Assembly: GCF_946415235.1 (NCBI RefSeq)
Contig: NZ_CAMKRR010000002.1
Location: 59,661 to 123,660, forward strand
Origin: an uncultured Ruminococcus sp.
Lineage (GTDB): Bacteria; Bacillota; Clostridia; Oscillospirales; Ruminococcaceae
DNA length: 64,000 nt
Direction of reading: 5' to 3'
Part shown: positions 9,575 to 16,650 of the stretch, piece by piece
Layout of the letters: every line of letters begins with the position of its first letter
Numbering within the stretch: the first letter of the stretch is position 1
Made by a program: the position numbers and the translations under genes
Notes under the pieces: generated by a model
What the model was told of the DNA's origin: nothing
Seen by the model: only the letters and a program-made list of their open reading frames with translations
Database searches by the model: none

Positions 9575-9778
9575 ATGAAAGTTACACTCAATCCCGACAA
9601 AGAAGTTGTTGACAGAATAAAAGAGGGACTTAAATTAAAGGACGGCTACTGTCCGTGCAGACTTGCGAAAACTCCCGAAAACAAATGTATGTGCAAGGAG
9701 TTCCGTGACCAGATAGCAGACCCGAATTTTGAGGGCTTCTGCCACTGTATGCTGTATTATAAGTCGCTGGCGGACTAA
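9575..9778 (+). CDS. ferredoxin-thioredoxin reductase catalytic-subunit-like protein
   Basis: A 67-aa protein with three Cys-X-Cys motifs: CPC (26-28), CMC (38-40) and CHC (56-58). This is the arrangement of the 4Fe-4S/disulfide catalytic chain of ferredoxin:thioredoxin reductase. It lies 22 bases after the flavodiiron gene behind an RBS AAGGAGGGA and 70 bases before thioredoxin. It may pass ferredoxin electrons to that thioredoxin (inference). No variable (alpha) subunit is seen nearby. Confidence 0.85.
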   Translation: MKVTLNPDKEVVDRIKEGLKLKDGYCPCRLAKTPENKCMCKEFRDQIADPNFEGFCHCMLYYKSLAD

Positions 9779-9848
9779 GACAGGTTTACGGCGGCACAGA
9801 CCGTCTTTACGCAAAAGAGTTTGAATAACAGTTCAGAGGAGGTCTAAT

Positions 9849-10169
9849 ATGAACGAAGTAGTGATAACAAAGGAAAACTTCCAGAGGGAAGTGCTTAATT
9901 ATAAGGATACCCCCGTTCTTCTCGATTTCTGGGCAATGTGGTGCGGACCCTGTATGGCACTCGGACCTGTTATAGAGCAGATAGCCGACGAATACAAGGG
10001 AAAAATAAAGGTCGGCAAGGTAAATGTTGACGAACAGCCCGAGCTTGCATCTGCTTTCAGAGTTGAGAACATTCCGCTGCTCGTAGTAGTCAAGGACGGA
10101 CTTCCCGTAAAGCAGTCTGTGGGACTTCAGCCTAAGGAAGAGATCCTGAAAATGATCGATATAAAGTAA
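9849..10169 (+). CDS. trxA: thioredoxin
   Basis: A 106-aa thioredoxin with active site WCGPC at residues 31-35 and the cis-proline loop as NIPLL (Thr after the Pro in most thioredoxins, Leu here). RBS CAGAGGAGG lies upstream. It follows the FTR-like gene, so the two likely form a ferredoxin-driven thiol-reduction system. Confidence 0.93.
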   Translation: MNEVVITKENFQREVLNYKDTPVLLDFWAMWCGPCMALGPVIEQIADEYKGKIKVGKVNVDEQPELASAFRVENIPLLVVVKDGLPVKQSVGLQPKEEILKMIDIK

Positions 10170-10173
10170 CAAC

Positions 10174-10203
10174 AAAGCTCACTGATGAAAGTCGGTGAGC
10201 TTT
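10174..10203 (+). terminator. stem-loop after trxA (weak terminator)
   Basis: AAAGCTCACTGA / TCGGTGAGCTTT hairpin directly after the stop; only a short T run follows, so efficiency is uncertain. Confidence 0.5.
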
Positions 10204-10207
10204 ACTG

Positions 10208-10334
10208 TTGCAGGGGCTGATGCCAACATCAGTCCGACAACGAAAAGGCAAGGGGCGATGCAGGCATCGCCCCTACACATTTGTCATTCATAATTCATGA
10301 TGTATCTGCGGGCGCAAACTGTGCGCCCCTGCAA
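10208..10334. repeat. 127-bp composite palindromic element with terminal inverted repeats
   Basis: TTGCAGGGGC (10208-10217) and GCCCCTGCAA (10325-10334) are exact inverted ends. Inside are a strong hairpin GGGGCGATG / CATCGCCCC (10252-10273) and a smaller one ending GTGCGCCCCTGC. No coding capacity. Resembles a small non-autonomous or REP-like repeat, related in style to 7976-8069. Confidence 0.55.
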
Positions 10335-10411
10335 AAAAATATGCACGAAAACTCTTCTCACGATTGTATATATTATTGAAGCGACGCTTCCGACTGAAAG
10401 GAGGAATTGCC

Positions 10412-10909
10412 ATGAAAGACAGTTCAGCGCTGTACGCATTCAATAAATTCGGAGACACCGTTCTGCGGGCTGCCTATGCTATGACGGGAAGCTATTACGA
10501 AGCAGAGGACATAACACAGGAGGTCTTTCTGACGCTCCATGTAAAGCCGCAGAGCTTTGATACCGATGAACATATGAAAGCATGGCTGCTTCGTTCAGCC
10601 ATAAACCGCTGCAAAAACTACAGAAAAAGCGCACGTATACTTAGAAATTCACCCCTTGACGAGGCTCTCGAAAATACCCTGAGCTGTGAGTTCACGCCTC
10701 GGGACAGCGAGATAAGAGAGAGGATAGAAAAGCTCCCCGAGAAGTATGCAGCAGTGATATTCCTTTATTACTATGAAGAGTATACCATAAAGGAGATAGC
10801 TGCGCTTACGGGGAAAAATGAGAATACTGTGAGCTCGCTTTTGCAGCGCGGAAGAAAGAAACTTAAAACAGAGCTTGAAGAGGAGGATCTCATGTATGAA
10901 ACGAGATGA
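10412..10909 (+). CDS. ECF-type RNA polymerase sigma factor
   Basis: 165-aa group 4 sigma factor. Region 2 spans NKFGDTVLRAAYAMTG to EDITQEVFLTLH, and region 4 ends with the HTH YTIKEIAALTGKNENTVSSLLQRGRKKL. The ATG at 10412 has AAAGGAGG 7 bases upstream, so the 16 extra upstream codons of the open frame are discounted. The 3' end overlaps the next gene by 14 bases, pairing it with a membrane anti-sigma candidate. The promoter it recognises is not known. Confidence 0.9.
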   Translation: MKDSSALYAFNKFGDTVLRAAYAMTGSYYEAEDITQEVFLTLHVKPQSFDTDEHMKAWLLRSAINRCKNYRKSARILRNSPLDEALENTLSCEFTPRDSEIRERIEKLPEKYAAVIFLYYYEEYTIKEIAALTGKNENTVSSLLQRGRKKLKTELEEEDLMYETR

Positions 10910-11936
10910 ATATAACGGTTTTCTTCGCAGGGTAAAGTGCAGTGACGAGTTCCGCAGCCGTATGCGGGAAAAGCTCAGCTCACCCACTATAGAAATGCAT
11001 GAATACGCGGACAGTGTAAGCGGTACAGAGGTCATCACAGCAAGGCACAGCTGGGGAAGGATAGCTGCTATGGCAGCAGCCTTCGTGCTTGTATGCGGAG
11101 CTGTGGGCGGCGGAGCATATCAGCTTTCACGTATGAACGGCAGTTCAAAGCAGGGAAGCAGCGGAGACAGTATCAGCACTGACAATATCGACCTGAATGC
11201 GCCAATATACGATAATATGAGGGCAAATAAAGCATATTTCAATACGGATATGGTTTTATGGGAAGACCTCAGCGGCAATATTTACACCAAGAATAATGTG
11301 AATACAGAAAAGTTCTTTGATTACATGGACAAGTTCGACACTACAGCCGAGATAGAAAAAGAAGACTTTGACTCAACCATGAGGTGTATCAAATTATATT
11401 TCGATTGCAGGACAGGTGAAGTAAAGGATCACTGCTATGCCTTTGAACTGTACGATAACGGATGTTATATACTCCGTGAGAATGATAAGGGTCATGAAGT
11501 AAAGGACGAAGAGAGAGAAACATATCACGAATTTGTTGAGGGCAATAAGGTTTTTCATGATATCCTGAATATGTATGCTGACGAGGCGACTATTGAGATA
11601 TTTGACAGAGTTACGCATAAGGAGCTCGAAAACGAGATAAGCAACGGCTTCAAGAACAACCCATACGACAAAGCGTACTACTATATAGCAGACGAAAACA
11701 GGCAGGAAGAATATACTCTTACAGGCAGAGAAGAATTTGCAAACGAGCTCATGGCGTTTGAATGGGAAAGAGCGCCTATAAGAAGCGGCGATGTAAACAG
11801 CTATGATTTTGGTTTTGTTGCAGCAGAGGACGGCTATATACAGTTCGGTATCGGAAAGACATACAAGCTCAAAAACGAAAGTGACCTCGAAGCCTACAAT
11901 GATGTTCTGAAAAAGCACCTGATAAAAAATAACTGA
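10896..11936 (+). CDS. membrane-anchored anti-sigma factor candidate
   Basis: 346 aa, overlapping the ECF sigma gene, with its own RBS GAGGAGG. A ~50-residue cytoplasmic N-terminus rich in Arg/Lys is followed by one transmembrane helix (GRIAAMAAAFVLVCGAVGG). A Ser/Gly linker and a ~270-residue external domain complete it; I do not recognise the external domain. Its membrane segment and linker resemble those of the larger anti-sigma candidate at 16651-18558, so the two are probably paralogues. Role assigned by context and topology, not by a catalytic motif. Confidence 0.72.
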   Translation: MKRDEYNGFLRRVKCSDEFRSRMREKLSSPTIEMHEYADSVSGTEVITARHSWGRIAAMAAAFVLVCGAVGGGAYQLSRMNGSSKQGSSGDSISTDNIDLNAPIYDNMRANKAYFNTDMVLWEDLSGNIYTKNNVNTEKFFDYMDKFDTTAEIEKEDFDSTMRCIKLYFDCRTGEVKDHCYAFELYDNGCYILRENDKGHEVKDEERETYHEFVEGNKVFHDILNMYADEATIEIFDRVTHKELENEISNGFKNNPYDKAYYYIADENRQEEYTLTGREEFANELMAFEWERAPIRSGDVNSYDFGFVAAEDGYIQFGIGKTYKLKNESDLEAYNDVLKKHLIKNN

Positions 11937-12059
11937 AACTGAAAGGAATAAAGAACAACAGAAAGTTGCTATTTATAAAATTCTATGATATAAGCTCGGA
12001 GCCCGCGCCGCCATGTTCGCGGCAAAGATATGAAAAGCGGCAGTTTACTTCCGCGAGTG

Positions 12060-12088
12060 TTGCCATTCGGATAATTTTATGATATAAT
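12060..12088 (+). promoter_or_regulatory. promoter of exoA
   Basis: TTGCCA, 17 bases, TATAAT, 58 bases upstream of the exoA start. Confidence 0.8.
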
Positions 12089-12098
12089 AATATAAAGT

Positions 12099-12132
12099 CT
12101 CCGCAGTCGGTATGGCTGCGGAGAAATTTTTT
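12099..12132 (+). promoter_or_regulatory. terminator-like hairpin in the exoA leader
   Basis: CTCCGCAG / CTGCGGAG with a 9-base loop, then AAA and six T's, sitting at the very 5' end of the predicted transcript and just before the CGGAGG ribosome site. It may be an attenuator, or a 5' stabilising hairpin. Confidence 0.6.
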
Positions 12133-12145
12133 CGGAGGTATAACA

Positions 12146-12892
12146 ATGAAGCTCATATCATGGAACGTCAACGGCTTCCGCGCTTGTTTGCAGAAAGGCT
12201 TTGAGGACTTCTTCAAGGCTGCGGACGCTGATATATTCTGCTTGCAGGAAACAAAAATGCAGCCCGATCAGGCGGACTTCACGCCCGAGGGCTATCACAT
12301 ATACTTTCACAGCGCCGTAAAGAAAGGATATTCGGGAACTGCTGTATTCAGCAAGACCGAGCCTCTGTCCGTTGCCTACGGCATAAACGGCACTCATCTT
12401 GACGAGGGGCGCGTCATCACCTGCGAGTACGAGGACTTTTACTTCGTGTGCTGCTATGTTCCCAACGCTCAGGACGGTCTGAAGCGTATCGACTACCGCA
12501 TGGAGTTCGAGGACGATATGAGGGCTTATCTCTCGGAGCTTGACAAAAAGAAGCCCGTTATCTACTGCGGTGACCTCAATGTAGCTCATGAGGAGATAGA
12601 CCTGAAAAATCCCAAGACCAACCGCGGCAACGCAGGCTTCTCCGACGAGGAGCGCGGCAAGTTCACGGAGCTGCTCGGTGCAGGCTTTGCGGACACGTTC
12701 CGCAGGCTCTATCCCGAAACCGTTACATACTCATGGTGGTCTTACCGCTTCAAAGCCCGCGAAAAGAACGCAGGCTGGCGTATAGACTATTTCGTGGTGT
12801 CCGAGCGCCTCATGAAGCGCGTGAAAAACTCCGAGATACTTACAGATGTAATGGGCAGCGACCACTGTCCTGTGATGCTGACTGTTGAGTGA
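12146..12892 (+). CDS. exoA: exodeoxyribonuclease III / AP endonuclease
   Basis: Mg2+-dependent base-excision-repair nuclease of the ExoIII/APE1 family, 248 aa. Metal and catalytic residues are seen in SWNVNGFR (Asn7 region), CLQETKM (Glu34), YCGDLNVAHEEID and GSDHCPV (catalytic Asp-His). RBS CGGAGG is 7 bases before the ATG. The leader contains a terminator-like hairpin. Confidence 0.95.
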   Translation: MKLISWNVNGFRACLQKGFEDFFKAADADIFCLQETKMQPDQADFTPEGYHIYFHSAVKKGYSGTAVFSKTEPLSVAYGINGTHLDEGRVITCEYEDFYFVCCYVPNAQDGLKRIDYRMEFEDDMRAYLSELDKKKPVIYCGDLNVAHEEIDLKNPKTNRGNAGFSDEERGKFTELLGAGFADTFRRLYPETVTYSWWSYRFKAREKNAGWRIDYFVVSERLMKRVKNSEILTDVMGSDHCPVMLTVE

Positions 12893-12908
12893 CCATGCGG
12901 TGACAGGA

Positions 12909-13220
12909 ATGATGGAGCGGGAACAGATTTATTCGGATAATATCAGCGATATAGCAATGGAAATAAGCATTTCTCATGTCTGGAGAGAGCGGATATTTGC
13001 TTTAAAAGGCGGTGAAGTACTGAAACTTTCGGCAAATGACAAGGATATTATCCCCGAATACATCAGAGATGTAATAGTTGACAATCAATTGTCTTTCACC
13101 ATTCAGATAGTGGACAAATATGAAGAAGAATATGATGAAGGACTGGTCATATTTAAATTCAGTTCGGATGAATTTCCGAAGATAACAGCATATTCGGGTA
13201 ATAACCCTTTGATAATATGA
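12909..13220 (+). CDS. hypothetical protein (103 aa)
   Basis: Not recognised. A small acidic soluble protein beginning MMEREQIYSD and ending SGNNPLII, with no signal peptide, membrane helix or motif I can name. The ATG at 12909 has a modest RBS (ACAGGA). A TTG at 12885 overlapping the end of exoA is an alternative start without an RBS. A strong bidirectional terminator follows. Confidence 0.55.
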   Translation: MMEREQIYSDNISDIAMEISISHVWRERIFALKGGEVLKLSANDKDIIPEYIRDVIVDNQLSFTIQIVDKYEEEYDEGLVIFKFSSDEFPKITAYSGNNPLII

Positions 13221-13230
13221 GCATTTAAAA

Positions 13231-13265
13231 TTTTACGGGCGCATTTTGTGCGCCCGTAAATTTTA
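13231..13265. terminator. bidirectional terminator
   Basis: Perfect 12-bp stem TTTACGGGCGCA / TGCGCCCGTAAA with T-rich flanks on both strands, between the converging genes ending at 13220 and 13263. Confidence 0.9.
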
Positions 13266-14060
13266 TGCTGAAAAAGTTTTCTTGAAGCTCAGATAATTTC
13301 GTCCGTCCTCCTTGCCGTATATGGCAAAGCAGATATGCTCAAAGAGCTTTCCGTAGCCCTCATCGGCTATGACCTTTCTGAAATACTCCGATACTTCATC
13401 GGGCTTGTTGCCGAAGGCTCCGCAGCCCCACGCGCCGAGTATCAGGTTTTTATGACCGTGTTCCGCGGCTATGGCAAGCATAATGCGTATGCGTCTTGTC
13501 ATGGTCTCGGCTATTTTTTTTCCCGAAGCAAGCAGAGCTGCCCCCCGTCTGTTCGGAGCGGGAACTGTTATCACGGCTGCCGTGAAGGTCTTATCAAGAA
13601 GCTCGCAGTGATGATCGCGGAATACGCATACATTGGGGGAATACAGCATATAGTCGGACTCCACGGAGCTCAGGTGAGTATTGTTATAGCGGTACATTTC
13701 CTTTGCGCCCTCAGAGGTTATGGAAGCGTACAGTGTGCTGCACCTGCAAAGGGCTTCCTCCTGCGCGTTTGCGCCGAGTCTGAAACCGCCGCCTGCCTTA
13801 TGAGCATTGGCGAAATTCATTACAAACGGATCTTCAAAGCGGCTCGCAGCAGTAAACGTGTCCTCAGTGGTAACGGTGATCTCACACATTTTCCCGTCTG
13901 GTATGACCATATTTTTCAGGAGCTCCGCGCTCTTTTCGGGGGAATATGCCGCAGCTGACGTGAAGTCGTTTTTTGGCAGCTCCACCCGCTTTCCGTCCTT
14001 TTCATAGAAGCCTTCGGCAGTTATTTTTATTGTCTCGTTTGCAACTGCGATATTGTTCAT
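13263..14060 (-). CDS. bacterial-type poly(ADP-ribose) glycohydrolase (TIGR02452 family)
   Basis: 265-aa macrodomain-like protein. The defining signature is GGG at residues 90-92, seven residues, then QEE at 100-102, which matches the GGG-X(6-8)-QEE active-site loop of PARG enzymes. The Glu pair is catalytic in the family. It would release ADP-ribose from modified proteins or DNA. It lies 4 bases after the membrane metallophosphoesterase gene in the same operon. No ADP-ribosyltransferase is recognisable in the window. Confidence 0.88.
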   Translation of the reverse strand: MNNIAVANETIKITAEGFYEKDGKRVELPKNDFTSAAAYSPEKSAELLKNMVIPDGKMCEITVTTEDTFTAASRFEDPFVMNFANAHKAGGGFRLGANAQEEALCRCSTLYASITSEGAKEMYRYNNTHLSSVESDYMLYSPNVCVFRDHHCELLDKTFTAAVITVPAPNRRGAALLASGKKIAETMTRRIRIMLAIAAEHGHKNLILGAWGCGAFGNKPDEVSEYFRKVIADEGYGKLFEHICFAIYGKEDGRNYLSFKKTFSA

Positions 14061-14064
14061 AAGC

Positions 14065-15168
14065 TCACTCCTTACCTGTGATGTCTATAATGTTGTACTC
14101 GGAAACAGCGCCTGTCTTGAAAGGTATTGCCCAGCCCGAGATACCCGAAGTCACGATGAAATCCGTATTTCCGCGGACCGTATGGCCGTAGACGAAATCA
14201 TTTGCCCCTATCCACAGCCCGATATATCCTGAGGGCCATATATGACCGCCGTGAGTGTGTCCCGAGTACACAAGGTCGACCTTTGCTGCCGCCTCATTGT
14301 CATAGTCGTTTGGCTGGTGATCCAGCACGAGAGTGTATACATCGGGAGAGATATCCGCTGTAAGCTCGCCGATAGACTTTCTGGACTCGTCATGCTTGTC
14401 GCGTCTGCCTATTATTGCGAAATTATCCGTTACCATAACGGCTTCGTCCTCAAGTACGGTCACATTGTTCTTTTCGAGCTCCGCGTACATATCATCAAGG
14501 GAGAAATCGCGGTATCCCTGCATATAGCCTTGATCGTGGTTGCCGCTGACGAAGTATACTCCGTAGGTAGTATCAAGCTTACCGAGAGCCTCGCAGGCTT
14601 TTATCATGTCGCTGCGTTTGGAGTCATCATCGGCGAAATCCCCTGCGATAACTACGATATCTGGATTTTCTGCCTGTATTTTCTCCATTTCTCTTGCCAT
14701 AGCCTCGCCGTCGAGAGTTATGCCTATGTGAGAGTCCGCAAAGCCGACTATACGCAGTTTTCCGCTGTCTATGGACTTTTCGGTGGTTATGCTGTACGGC
14801 GTTGAGATCACATGGTGAGCGTTGTACCAGCCTATGGACAGGTATACCGCCGTAAACAGCAGTACGCACACGCCCTCGATATTTCGGCGGCGTTCTTTTT
14901 TTGCGGCTTTCCGCACTATGAAGGCTATCAGGTCGGCAATGAGCCAGAATATGATAAGGTGAAGTATCACCACGATAACGCTGTAAAAGTTTATGAAGCC
15001 GAAACAGGCTATGCCGCCCAGCGGTATGAGGCTTGCTAGCCACGAGAGCACCTTGTGCCTTTCACCCAGCCTTTCTATGAAGCTGAAACGGTGAAACCGC
15101 GTAATAAGGTAAACAGTCCCGCTTATGGACATTAAAAGAAGTATCAGAAAAAGTAAGACCCAGTTCAT
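14065..15168 (-). CDS. membrane-anchored calcineurin-like metallophosphoesterase
   Basis: 367 aa with N-terminal hydrophobic helices (about residues 1-22, 40-60, 65-88 and 100-115). A YkuE/PA4781-type metallophosphoesterase domain follows, with ligands in GFADSHIG, AGDFADDD, SGNHDQG, LDHQP and SGHTHGGHIWP. It probably cleaves a phosphoester at the membrane; the substrate cannot be read from sequence. It is the first gene of an operon with the PARG-like gene, from the promoter at 15229-15257. Confidence 0.88.
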   Translation of the reverse strand: MNWVLLFLILLLMSISGTVYLITRFHRFSFIERLGERHKVLSWLASLIPLGGIACFGFINFYSVIVVILHLIIFWLIADLIAFIVRKAAKKERRRNIEGVCVLLFTAVYLSIGWYNAHHVISTPYSITTEKSIDSGKLRIVGFADSHIGITLDGEAMAREMEKIQAENPDIVVIAGDFADDDSKRSDMIKACEALGKLDTTYGVYFVSGNHDQGYMQGYRDFSLDDMYAELEKNNVTVLEDEAVMVTDNFAIIGRRDKHDESRKSIGELTADISPDVYTLVLDHQPNDYDNEAAAKVDLVYSGHTHGGHIWPSGYIGLWIGANDFVYGHTVRGNTDFIVTSGISGWAIPFKTGAVSEYNIIDITGKE

Positions 15169-15228
15169 ATTATCCCCCTGAGATATGGCTTTGATATCAT
15201 ATCGGATTTTTATATAATGTCTATTTTA

Positions 15229-15257
15229 AATATAACAGTTTTAAGGGGGATTGTCAA
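15229..15257 (-). promoter_or_regulatory. promoter of the phosphoesterase-PARG operon
   Basis: On the minus strand: TTGACA, 17 bases, TATATT. Confidence 0.82.
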
Positions 15258-15315
15258 GCTATGGGTAAAAAAACAGCCTCTTTGTTGCAAATAATCTTCT
15301 GTGAAGGATATATGG

Positions 15316-15344
15316 TTGAAATATGTATTCTTATATGATATAAT
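15316..15344 (+). promoter_or_regulatory. promoter of the GH5 gene
   Basis: TTGAAA, 17 bases, TATAAT; 60 bases to the start codon. Confidence 0.82.
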
Positions 15345-15404
15345 ATGTGTAAGATTTTAAGGTGAGATGCTGTTTTTTGGTCAGTATTTAAAGGGGGACG
15401 CCAA

Positions 15405-16598
15405 ATGGAAAGAACAAAAGGAAAATTCATTATTTCAGCCGATGAAATAGCAGAAAAAATGGGTGCAGGCTGGAACTACGGAAATACTCTCGAAGCGAAT
15501 TTCGGCGGGACTCCCGACGAAACGGTATGGGGCAACCCGAAGGCTTCACAGGAAATGGTGGACGCAGTCGCGGAAGCAGGCTTTGATACAGTAAGGATAC
15601 CTATTTCATACCTCAGCAAGATAGACGACAGCAACGGCTTTAAAATAGACGAAGCATGGCTTGAAAGGATAGCGGAAGTCGTTGATTACTGCTATAACAG
15701 GGGAATGTTCGTTATCATAAATATGCACGGCGACGGCTATCATACCATCAACGGCGGCTGGCTTTTATGCGACAGCGAGGATCAGGACTACGTTAAGGCG
15801 AAATTTGCCGCTGTGTGGCGTCAGGTCGCTGTCCGCTTCGCTGACTATGACGAGCATCTTATCTTTGAGTGCATGAATGAGGTGTTCGACGGGATCTATC
15901 ATGATCCCGTTCCCGAGTACTATGAGAATATAAACGATTACGACCAGATATTCGTGGATACCGTAAGGAGTGCAGGGGGCTGCAATACTCACCGCTGGCT
16001 GCTTGTTGCGGGCTGGAACACGGATATAAAGTATACCTGCGGCAATTACGGCTTCAGGTTTCCCGAGGACAGGGGAAATACCGCAGACGAGGGCAGACTT
16101 ATGCTCTCTGTTCACTGCTACGACCCGTGGGAATACTGCGGCGACGACCTCAAAAAGATATTCCTGTGGGGGCAGAAGGGTCAGGAAATAATCGAAATGA
16201 CCAATATCGACCCTATATACGACGCAGACTGGGGCGAGGAGGAGCACATAAAGGCTCAGCTTGCCATGCTTAAGGAGAGATACGTTGATAGGGGAATACC
16301 CGTGGTTATCGGCGAATTTGGCTGTATCGACAAGACTCTTGAGCATTCGGAGCTTCCCGACAGGATAGCCGAGAACCGTGCTTACTATGACGGCTTTCTT
16401 GCGGGAACAGCGGCTCAGAACGGCATAACTCCCGTGTACTGGGATAACGGCTACAACGGGCCGAACGGCTTCGGACTTTTCGACCGCCGCAAGCTCACGC
16501 AGACTCAGCCCGAGCTTATCGAAGCTATAGTATGCGGCGTCAGAAATAAAGACCCCATGTCGGGCAGAAGCGCATATATCGACAGATATACAGGATAA
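15405..16598 (+). CDS. glycoside hydrolase family 5 endoglucanase-like enzyme, no signal peptide
   Basis: 397-aa (beta/alpha)8 hydrolase acting on beta-glucans or related glycans. It opens with GAGWNYGNTLEA, the GH5 strand-1 motif. The acid/base Glu159 is in ECMNEVFDG and the nucleophile Glu304 in VIGEFGCID. The N-terminus (MERTKGKFII) has no signal peptide and there is no dockerin or carbohydrate-binding module, so it looks cytoplasmic, perhaps acting on imported oligosaccharides. RBS GGGGGA precedes the ATG. Monocistronic between its promoter and a terminator. Confidence 0.92.
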   Translation: MERTKGKFIISADEIAEKMGAGWNYGNTLEANFGGTPDETVWGNPKASQEMVDAVAEAGFDTVRIPISYLSKIDDSNGFKIDEAWLERIAEVVDYCYNRGMFVIINMHGDGYHTINGGWLLCDSEDQDYVKAKFAAVWRQVAVRFADYDEHLIFECMNEVFDGIYHDPVPEYYENINDYDQIFVDTVRSAGGCNTHRWLLVAGWNTDIKYTCGNYGFRFPEDRGNTADEGRLMLSVHCYDPWEYCGDDLKKIFLWGQKGQEIIEMTNIDPIYDADWGEEEHIKAQLAMLKERYVDRGIPVVIGEFGCIDKTLEHSELPDRIAENRAYYDGFLAGTAAQNGITPVYWDNGYNGPNGFGLFDRRKLTQTQPELIEAIVCGVRNKDPMSGRSAYIDRYTG

Positions 16599-16606
16599 AC
16601 GATAAT

Positions 16607-16640
16607 AAAAAGGTGTGATAGATCTTATCACACCTTTTTT
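16607..16640. terminator. bidirectional terminator
   Basis: AAGGTGTGAT / ATCACACCTT stem flanked by A run and T run, between converging genes. Confidence 0.9.
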
Positions 16641-16650
16641 GCTGTAAATA

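Noticed and set aside
10364..10411. Upstream start for the ECF sigma gene
   Set aside because: No RBS and the extra residues do not look like region 1 or 2; the ATG at 10412 has an excellent RBS.
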